Assembly (NCBI GenBank): GCA_002803225.1
Contig: NXFV01000755.1
Span: forward strand, 25,239-89,238
Direction of reading: 5' to 3'
Length of the DNA: 64,000 nucleotides
Source: Gamarada debralockiae
Lineage: Eukaryota > Ascomycota > Leotiomycetes > Helotiales > Hyphodiscaceae
Part shown: positions 56,031-64,000 of the stretch, in pieces
Numbering within the stretch: position 1 is the stretch's first letter
Layout of the letters: the number at the start of each line of letters is the position of its first letter
Position numbers and translations under genes: made by a program
Notes under the pieces: model-generated
What the model saw: only the letters and a program-made list of their open reading frames with translations
Told to the model about the DNA's origin: nothing
Databases searched by the model: none

Positions 56031-56333
56031 TGAACGACGCCTCGCTTAGCAGGCCGCCAACCTGCCAATGGACTAGATTCTCCTTGTTAGAATCGATAAT
56101 AACCTATAGTAACCCTCCTCTAATTACATCTTTGAGTACTCAATTCCTTAATTCTATAATAATCTTGTTATATTCGGTGTAAAAACGGCATAAAATTCAC
56201 TGAAATGTAGATATCTATAGAGCCAAATATCAAGGCAAGTACTGAAAATAATCCTACAAAAGCACTCATTTCCGACCAGTCTCCACTTTATTCACCAAAT
56301 CTCTTGTTTAAATCAACTAATTATACTTATCAG

Positions 56334-56873
56334 TTAAGTACAATTAGCATGTTCACCGCCCCACACAAAAGTACAAGTATTCGCACCCGCAGTACACTAA
56401 ATCCCCCAATTATCAGTTAATCCACTAATAAATTCCTAATTTTGGCATTATAAGAATAAACGCACCTGAGCATTAGAATCACAAGAAGGTCGAACGTCTT
56501 GGGCCATTTGTTCAGTACCCTCGGTATATAAGACAATACAGAGCTGGTTACTACTATATCCATAATCCGCCCCGACGGGATAACAGAACTGAAAGTATCA
56601 TTAATTAGGATATTTATTATAATTATATAATATAGGATAGGAGGATAGAACATACGCCAGAGACGGACTCCTAGATCCTTTGTTAGAAAATTACTTTGGA
56701 TATTTAGAGAGAATAGAGAGTGGACATACGCCAGTCTTGGGATAATTAGTGATAGGAGGTAAGTTGAGAGGTCCGATATTAAATTGGCGCTTATCGACTG
56801 TTGTTGGCAAGGCTGTTGTTAGGGGTAGTAGGAGGGAGATAGTAGTAAGGATAGTGGCTGATGCGAACTTCAT
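56334..56873 (-). CDS. Small secreted cysteine-containing protein
   Basis: Four exons, 56873-56730, 56670-56656 (only 15 nt), 56588-56466 and 56396-56334, give 114 residues. The signal peptide is MKFASATILTTISLLLPLTTA, followed by a short pro-part ending in the dibasic site DKRQ, suited to Kex2 cleavage. The mature part has six cysteines (FCYPVGADYGYSSNQLC, RPSC, AQC, NTC, ANC), enough for three disulfides. I do not recognise a family; the plan is that of small secreted fungal proteins, some of which are effectors or surface proteins. The exon chain is supported by the cysteine-rich continuation across the last intron. No open frame longer than about 50 residues covers it. Confidence 0.65.
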
Positions 56874-56999
56874 GATTGCTGATTTGGAAAGTATTGACAA
56901 TAAATGAAAAAGGGCAAGTGAGTTGTTGGCAAGGTGGTTTGCTATGAAGTGTAGATAAAGTAGATATAAATTGAGGGACACAGCTTAAGATCTTTATTG

Positions 57000-59380
57000 A
57001 GAGATATTCTATAACCTTTTATATACTTAAGACTTCATATTACTATCCGTTGAAGACCTCAAGATTATTGGTTGTACAAAAGGGAAGTATGACTGAGCTA
57101 CGCCACTATTCGTAGTTACGGCCGCTGCTCAACATCGCAGCTAGATTTAATCTTAGGAAGCAGAATGCAACGAGTACTTAGCTACGCCGTCGCTCGACAT
57201 TACAGATAAATGTCATTTTGAGACAAAGGCAGTGTTTTAATTATTTAGCGAATCCAGATTCCTAGCTAATTAGGTTGTGGTGTGTACTGCGGACTTTGCG
57301 CCAGCCACAATTTTATTCCCCGCCTGCAATCTGACGAATCCTAATGCTGACCGAGTGACCCAGAAGCCACAAAGCTTATAATAAACTCTGACAATCATCA
57401 CCCTCTATGGTAGAGGTATCGTAGTATCTAGAAGGAAAAACTTTTGGGACGCGTTTTAAAACCACCCGCTGAAATGTAATATTAACCTGCCTGTCTATAC
57501 ACAGAGATTAGGATGCTCCTTTTAAATACTTTTGAGTATGTTATCGGATGATAGAGGCCAGCTTCTGGGAAACCGAAACCCTGTGAGAAGCTTTCGGGGG
57601 GTTTACAGAGTCTTGCTAGTCCCAATTTCGTTTTCGAGAAAACGTAAACTGAAGCGCAGGGTAGTACAGTATACCGGATGACCCCGCCGCTTATAGAAAC
57701 TGATAAACAAGAACTTGTAATTAAATCCTAGAACTCGAAAATAGATCACAGTATAGGACAGTTAAATAATTTTTTTTTTTAAGATCTATGATTAAAAGTC
57801 TTGTCAATTTAGCACGACATTTTTGTACTAATTCACAACGTAATTGACCTGATTGTAGCCCCCATCCGTCGTAGCCGCTGAGACACAACGTTGTGATTTC
57901 GACAATCGGAATTCTATTAAGCGTAGTTCGTCTTAGAAGATCGAAGCTTCTGTTATTAGATAGGGTGGTTTTCAGTTATTCCAATACCAGAAAAGCATGG
58001 CGGTTCGTAGACATTTGATTGATAAGTAGAAATCTACTAATGAGTGGCGCCTGTAATAACCTTAGGGGGCCACTTTTAACCCAGGGCAAAAACGGCTCCC
58101 TAAGCTTCTCAGAATCTGATTTTGGATCTCCGACACTCTTTTTTCAAAATCTGTAAATTGGGAAACATATTCTCTCGAGATACTTATATAACTGAGGCGT
58201 CTTTGCACTTTATCCATAGGCACCTCAAATAACCTCTTCAATGAACTATGGCATATATTGCTAAAAGACGAAGCCAGAAGCTGAGTAGACGGAAGGATAC
58301 CTTCGTGAAGAAATCGCGCGAGATGGCAACTTTTGTGATGTCGATGTGACATTATTTATCCGTATCCGTAAAACTGGCCGCCTTATCTGTTACAAATCTC
58401 TTAATCTAGAGTCGTGGCCACCTTCGAGGGAGCTGAAGTGATGGTGTATCTGTGACTAATTGCTGGCAACAATTTCAAGCTAGGTCTAGGTCGGCTGGCT
58501 CCTGATATCGTACAGGAACGGAACCTGTGCCGTCTCCGAAATTCCCAGTTCAATGCATGCCCCCCGAAACCAATGAACCGGCTAACAGATCTCCATAGGA
58601 GGGTATTCGATGCAAATGTCCGAAAGAAAAAAAACATCCGCAGCAAGTTGGTGGTGCTAGCTATGATACCTCTGGCACGGACTATGCACGGCGGTCCCAC
58701 TCGAAACGGCAAAGACGCAGCATGGGGTAAAGCTTAATTCCTACCCCTTGTGTGAGGGCCTTTTTGGAGGCTCGTGATATGTACAAAAGACCACCGTGCG
58801 GGCCGTGCCACCCCCTGTGATATGAACCGCTACGTTCTTGGCAGGTGTTGTAACGACGCAAGGGAATACAGCCTCTACAGAGGATAAGGGACTTATCGTA
58901 TTTGTACTTATAGGTCTAATACTAAGGATATAAAAAATATAGTGGAAGAAGAAGAAAGAAGATCATAAGGGTCGGAAATCAAACCCTATTTATAGTCCCT
59001 TCACCCTAGACTCTATATCCTAGCCGAAAGTGCCCCGACTCTGTTTTGACTTGGCCAGGTGATTATCACATGGGTCTCACAAAACTGCACATGCACGACC
59101 AGGCAGCCTGTATCGTGATTCCATACTCCGGGGAGCCCAGACCCAGAGTTTCTTAGGCCTTGATTGGCTGATGTAGATTTAGAGTGTGTCTACTCATTTC
59201 ACTTACCTGTACCTAGTATCTGGGGTCAGAGTAGACCTGTTCAGCGCAGGGATTCGCGTTATTCTCCCCTTGGATCTAGTAGGCGCTTCTAACGTGTAAA
59301 GTAAGCTATCAGAGCTGTATTAAGGTAATATATAAATTTTCAATTTCATCCTATTCTTTCTTTCTCAGAACTAATAGAAC
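57000..59380. other. Gene-poor region
   Basis: No coding feature is supported in these 2.4 kb on either strand. Several parts are AT-rich, with a T-run at about 57770. Open frames at 58062 and 58401 (minus) have no domain. Confidence 0.5.
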
Positions 59381-60234
59381 TTGTTCCTACTCTTCTATAG
59401 TATTATAATAGATTTCTTATACTTTGATCCTAAATTCAGAGTTCTTATTTGTACCCATTGCAAGTTTGCCATCAGCCCAGGTACTACTAGAGCACATCTT
59501 TTCAACTTACATAGAGACGAGGTAACCCTATCTGAGAGGAGAGAGTGTATCATAGCCTACGAGAACAAGCTAATCTAGCCTGCTTCAGCCATTCAGCGGC
59601 TACTGTAGATCTTCCAGTAGATACTCTGCTGATTCTAAATCTTGTCCCGTATTATAATGGAATTTGCCGTCTTCTTTGTCACGAAATGGCCTATATATGT
59701 GGGAACGTTTCAACTATGTAGTATCATCTGAAAAGTGCCTGTGCATGGAAGAGTGGGAGTAAGAGTGGTCGTCTATCAAAGACTGATCAAGGAAAGGGAA
59801 GAGGAACTGCTCTCTCTACTGTTACTCTATCTCCTGTGCATTACCAGACCTTTCATGTAAGCAACTTTCGATATAACTTTCGAGTCGTAACACCTTTAAA
59901 ATCTAATCAGAGAGTATCTGAGCTAGAGCAGCTACCTCCTTCTATTTCACTTCAGGCTCGGGTTGAGTCGCAGGTGGCTGAGAAGATACGTGCAGTAGAT
60001 GTAAGGAGTAGCACGGTCCTTCAGCCTCCCCTGGAGCCGTCAGCCTGGCTACAGACTACTGAATTGGTTCGATATCTACAAGGCTATGATCTTGAAGCCG
60101 CAGCTCAGCTTATTGTCCTCCTATGCTCATCTGAACCTGAGCCTGACCTTGTTGCTATCCTAGCCTCTTTTGATTGCGTGGTTGAGCAGGCATGTGATTC
60201 GTTGTTACAAGGGAAGGTTAATACTTTTGATTAG
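59381..60234 (+). pseudogene. OrsD-like (DUF3505) zinc-finger gene, decayed
   Basis: The first part reads FRVLICTHCKFAISPGTTRA followed by HLFNLHRDEV, a C-x2-C-x12-H-x4-H finger with the flanks of the DUF3505/OrsD family. Stops then appear exactly where glutamine is expected (after NKLI, and twice after QRLL), which fits C-to-T change in CAA/CAG codons. A frame from 59836 to 60234 is open for 132 residues (VESQVAEKIRAVDV, WLQTTELVRYLQGYDLEAAA) and continues the same gene. The family is found near secondary-metabolite clusters and next to helicase-type repeats; its function is unknown. Confidence 0.6.
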
Positions 60235-60800
60235 TAGCGTATTAATAGCTTCCTCTGCTCAGGTTCACGTACTTCCAAAGCATTCGAGCTTTGTAGCTTG
60301 AGCCTTGAGTATATCCTTAGTTATAATAGCATTTGTATCTTATATACATTATTGCTATTTGAAAAGAGCTCCTTCGAGGTCAGGCTAGTCACTAGTAGAG
60401 CTTCGAACTACTTTTAAAGCCTTCTTATCTGCCTTAGGGTTAAGAGGGTCGAGATAATTGTATTACGCGCTAAGAGTCTTCAATAGTATTGAAAACTAGT
60501 CTATAAGCTCGTTCTGCTGTATAGTAGGATGGGTTTTATAGCGATTTCGAATCAACAGACGATTAGCATTAGTAAGAGCTCTGCGGCGCTTCTTAGAAGG
60601 CTCTATATTTCAAAGGTTAGATAGAGATATTCTTAGGTAAAGGTATAATTAGGAGGGAATCTAAGGCTACGGACTATGAAAACCTAAGAATATTCTTCTA
60701 GAGAGGTATTCTTATTAGCTCGCCTAAAAAAAAGGACCAGCCACCATATTCTTATTGGTCAGATATTCTTATCTACAGGATTCTTATATCCAGGTTTGAC
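60235..60800. other. Region without supported gene
   Basis: Many stop codons in all frames and TAG/CTA-rich text suggest old RIP-mutated DNA. Nothing is recognisable. Confidence 0.4.
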
Positions 60801-60829
60801 TGTATTACCACCCGCAAACAGTGCCTCAA

Positions 60830-61306
60830 GGCTTTATTTCCCTCACTAATAATCTGCTATTATGCTTCTCACGCTTTTGAGTCATACTATTACTACCTGC
60901 TCTATGATAGAGCAACTAACAAACCAGACATACTTCGTGATAAACTGCCTTAGTGGCTGCCTACTAGATTGACCTACTCCCTACAGGAGAGTCGTTTTCG
61001 AAACAAAGAGTTCGAAGAGGGCAGAAATCCTAGAGATATCTCAGACTTTGTCAATAATACTATCCGTTTATGTGTTGCTCTTTTGGCAGGCGCATTCCTT
61101 ATCGGACTAATGTATGTGATAAGCATACAGTACACCCATTACTAATGAAGAATCTTATTACTTTATCAGTATACACTGTATTATTCGCGTATGGACTTTC
61201 CTTTGGAAACAAGAGTACGAACGTGGAAACTTTGGTTGCAACAGCCACTTATTCAGCCGTCTTGGTAGTATTCGTGGGGTTAAGTACCAGTAATATTGCT
61301 TCATAG
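60830..61306 (+). pseudogene. DUF6594-like membrane-domain gene, decayed
   Basis: Readable pieces: LTYSLQESRFRNKEFEEGRN, DISDFVNNTIRLCVALLAGA and FLIGLMYVISIQY (a membrane helix) in one frame, then after a shift near 61140 KNLITLSVYTVLFAYGLSFG, ETLVATATYSAVLVVFVGLS and the end. The two closing hydrophobic segments and ATATYSAVLVVFV are typical of the C-terminus of fungal DUF6594 proteins. A TAG (about 60950) and the frameshift make it a pseudogene. The function of the family is unknown. Confidence 0.55.
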
Positions 61307-62660
61307 CCCAGGAAAGTATATTATATTAAGAGGTAGTTGAGATAAGGAAAGATAGAAATACACTTCATAGACACTGAGATGTGACCTCAATATCACCTTG
61401 TGAAAGATTTCCATTCAGGGTGTATCTTGATACATATAGACCTTCAAGTCTAGAGAATATGTTTGATATTTGCTAAGTACTGATAGAGCGCAGTCAGCCC
61501 ACTCATTCTTTTCTGTAAGAGTTCCCTAGTTCCTTGCTCATCACTAGTGATATAAAGTCTACAAAGTTCATGATGGTATCCTTGATATCTAATTTTGATT
61601 AATGTCTCCGCAAGTTCTGTGTTGGCAATCGCCGAATATATCCTAGTATACTAACGCCACACTCTGCTTGTTGCTAGTGCTTTATCTTCTAACCAACATT
61701 TGGCTGCTATCTATACTATCGTGAGCACAACGGATGCACACCTATGTGAAGACATAGAAAAACTACTCTAGATTATGCCGGTATAGGTGGCCTTTTCTAA
61801 AAGCATCTCATTTGCCATGAATTGCATAGTGCTAGTCCAGCAGTCTCTATCTTCCCTGTCCTACTTCAGCCTCCTCGTCAATGGACCAAGGACGATCAGT
61901 TGTAAGCCATTAATCAGGGCCGTATTACAGGGATCTCAGATTGTTCCCAATATCTCTTACTGTATCTTAGTAAGGAAACTCTTGAACCTTGAGCGCCTGT
62001 TCTTAGCTAATGTTTGTTTTAGAACCCTATTGATTATGACCTCATATGGCGCTGGTTCTGAGAAGAGGTATTCGGATTTTGACTTTTATTTTGTCCCTTA
62101 TATTTAAACATATAATATCTGACTACCTTTATCAATTAGATAGTATCTTCCTTAGTGGTATACATTGAGCTGCCACCAGGGTTGGTGTAACACAGTACTG
62201 CCTTCCCGTGGAATTGGCTGGAAAATATTCTGAAAAAACCCTGCCAGTCCTATTTGTCTCTAGTAATGATGTGTTTGTTATTTACAGAGCCTTTCTCACG
62301 GGCTTTCTTGAGAAAGCCTTCTGGTGATATAGCCTTTGGCATTGCGAAGAGTCTAGCAAAAGTAAGATTATAAAGAAATTATGACAAATTTTAAGAATAA
62401 GAAGATCCTGTGCAGTGTCTGAAAAGGGAGATTGGAAATGGCTTAGTAGTCGTGTTTGAGAAGGTGAATTCAGGTCATGAACAATAGCAGAGACAAGATT
62501 TATAGCGAATAGCAGCAAATTTCTCTCTTTGAATAAAATTCCCGTTTGCCGTGGGCAGTGGCCCATGGCGTAACGTAATCTATTTTCATAGAGGTCCTGT
62601 TCGGGATTCTGGGGAGCCTCTTTGGGCTCCTAGGAATAATCGTCAAAACTTGACAAAAAT
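61307..62660. other. Region without supported gene
   Basis: No domain, signal peptide or exon chain is visible. Open frames at 61787 (+) and 62282 (-) are unsupported. Confidence 0.45.
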
Positions 62661-62711
62661 AACATGATGCGCGACCTAAGCCAACATCTAGCCTCATTAG
62701 TTAAGGGTACT

Positions 62712-62930
62712 GCTCAGGTTGCTCAGGTTGCTCAGGTTGCTCAGGTTGCTCAGGTTGCTCAGGTTGCTCAGGTTGCTCAGGGACTGCTCAGATTGCTCAG
62801 GTTGCTCAGACAGCTCAGGTTGCTCAGACAGCTCAGGTTGCTCAGACAGCTCAGACAGCCCAGACAGCTCAGACAGCTCAGACATCTCAGACAGCTCAGA
62901 CAGCTCAGACAGCTCAGATGAGCTGGCTGA
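62712..62930. repeat. 9-bp minisatellite (GCTCAGGTT / GCTCAGACA)
   Basis: Eight near-perfect units of GCTCAGGTT are followed by alternating GCTCAGGTT and GCTCAGACA units, then a run of GCTCAGACA with few variants (GCCCAGACA, TCTCAGACA). The total is about 24 units. Because the unit is a multiple of three, several frames on both strands stay open through it, which produces the artificial repetitive open frames seen there. Confidence 0.95.
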
Positions 62931-62939
62931 GCCGAGGGT

Positions 62940-63197
62940 GAGCCGAGGGCGATTAGCGCCTGAGTAGAAGCGGCCAGGCTTACTAACCGAACTTGGAAGA
63001 AAGATCGTGAGATTAGAGTTCAACTACCAAAATTGTCGATTGAAATGTAAAACGAGGTAGCAAGTTTCATTTGTGGTCCATACATGAAACAGCTCGATAA
63101 TTTTGAGGTTCTTAAGGCCAAACCACCTCCTCCGCCATCCGTGAAGCTTCTCTCTATATGCTTTTCCAATGGAGATCCATAAGTCAGTATCGGTATA
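62940..63197. other. Region without supported gene
   Basis: No coding feature is supported. Confidence 0.4.
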
Positions 63198-63536
63198 TCA
63201 AGGATTTAGCTTGGCCTTTGGAATCTCTATCCTGCAGTTAGAAGCCACGTAATCTCTAGCGGAGAATCGGCAGAGAATCAGTGTCTCTTTGTTTCGATTG
63301 TGATGACGCTCTAGAGGGTTTACCGCGTTTCTGGGAGGCGGGGGAGGTTGTAACTGCCTTATTTCTGGAATTAACGAGGCTGAGGATGGGTCTGGAGCTG
63401 GTGGAGTTTTCGAAGAAGGACCATCTTCCACTCTAGCCAGCATCGGACTCTTTCCACTCCTCCCCAGACTTTGTTGTGAGGCCCCCTTTGGCTCCACGCT
63501 CGCATAGAGCTCTGGGTTTCGGGTGCCTGATGCCAT
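63198..63536 (-). CDS. Hypothetical protein, Pro/Ser-rich, doubtful
   Basis: An open frame of 112 residues starting MASGTRNPELYASVEPKGAS and containing a proline run (LQPPPPPRN). I do not recognise it. It may be a short real gene or a piece of a decayed one; nothing else supports it. Confidence 0.2.
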   Translation of the reverse strand: MASGTRNPELYASVEPKGASQQSLGRSGKSPMLARVEDGPSSKTPPAPDPSSASLIPEIRQLQPPPPPRNAVNPLERHHNRNKETLILCRFSARDYVASNCRIEIPKAKLNP

Positions 63537-64000
63537 CCCGATATACCATTAACGAAGCGTGGGAATGTTGATTTTAGAAATTGATTATAGGAACTGCTGT
63601 ACTGAGTCTAAATGCCCGACGATAACTGTGGTATGAGGAAACGGTTCTTTACGGCGCTGGTGAAAAATCACAAACTCTGTATAAATCCCGAAAGATCAGA
63701 AGGAGGCTGTGGCATCATACATATTATTGCGAGACCTCTCATTCACGGCTGAACTTCGTAGTTTGAAAAGTGGCGTGAAGGAACCCCGTGTCTCGTGGCG
63801 CACTCCGATTCGTGGCCCATACATTGGGAATGAAGCCTTCAAAACAGAAAATACTCTTTGCTCCAAAATTTATATGAGGTTGAGGGAGAGCAATGGGCCT
63901 TCCCGTAAAATGCAACATGGCCTATCGGATACAAATCTTGTATGTGTCTTACAGGGCAATCACAACTTCGATTGCCATTGTCCTTCCCTCCCCACCCCCC
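63537..64000. other. Window end, no gene seen
   Basis: No coding feature is supported. The window ends in a C-rich tract. Confidence 0.4.

Noticed and set aside
59381..60234. Retrotransposon or helicase gene
   Set aside because: No reverse transcriptase YxDD, integrase or helicase motif is seen; the zinc-finger pattern fits OrsD-like proteins better.
62712..62930. CRISPR-like array
   Set aside because: The units are 9 bp, contiguous and without spacers, and the organism is a fungus.
62664..62967. Repetitive open frames over the minisatellite as a coiled-coil protein gene
   Set aside because: A 9-bp repeat keeps several frames open on both strands. There is no start context, no other coding feature and no homologous pattern.

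Overview
The window is chromosomal DNA of a filamentous ascomycete (Pezizomycotina). The evidence is genes split by short GT-AG introns of about 45-80 nt, HET-domain and NACHT-type genes, a Zn2Cys6 regulator, a pogo/Fot1-type transposon with stop codons typical of RIP, and ascomycete-specific families. A more exact placing (perhaps Leotiomycetes) is only a guess. I saw no tRNA, rRNA, CRISPR array, telomere repeat or virus. The ORFs are real but most genes need splicing; exon borders were worked out by hand from splice signals, reading frame and family motifs.

Layout. 0.2-10 kb is ordinary gene space: a DUF1203 protein, a lipid-droplet-type serine hydrolase (LDAH-like), a HET gene carrying two frameshifts, a promethin/LDO16-like lipid-droplet membrane protein, a PEBP protein and a Gfo/Idh/MocA oxidoreductase. 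12.4-26.5 kb is the most interesting part, a metal-acquisition cluster in the order Ctr copper transporter (+), ferric/cupric reductase (-), a cysteine-synthase-like PLP enzyme fused to a rhodanese domain (-), a 14-TM-type MFS exporter (+), a second reductase (-) and a second, different Ctr (+). The enzyme and exporter share a divergent 0.4 kb promoter, and so do the second reductase and second Ctr (1.8 kb). Reduction plus Ctr uptake suggests copper; the PLP enzyme and exporter suggest a small secreted metal-binding or sulfur-containing product. The second reductase has an in-frame TGA, and the second Ctr has lost the AG of its first intron acceptor, so the right-hand pair looks as if it is decaying while the left-hand pair, the enzyme and the exporter look intact.

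27-33 kb is a graveyard: a kinase pseudogene (RCK2/Srk1 type), a third ferric-reductase-like fragment, and a NACHT-type gene broken by stops, a frameshift and a 1.8 kb pogo-like element with TA target duplications. 34-36 kb holds a STAND-type N-terminal-domain protein with a repeated acidic/basic tail, and 36.7-38.5 kb an intact Zn2Cys6 regulator. 39-56 kb is mixed: a single-pass membrane protein, a haem-thiolate peroxygenase, a decayed HAD phosphatase, a conserved hypothetical gene, SUMO-activating enzyme subunit Aos1 facing the rRNA methyltransferase BMT5-like gene, an ABM-domain remnant, a berberine-bridge-type FAD oxidase, a HET remnant and a small cysteine-rich secreted protein. From 57 kb to the end there is almost no intact gene: relics of an OrsD-like (DUF3505) gene and a DUF6594 gene, and a 9-bp minisatellite.
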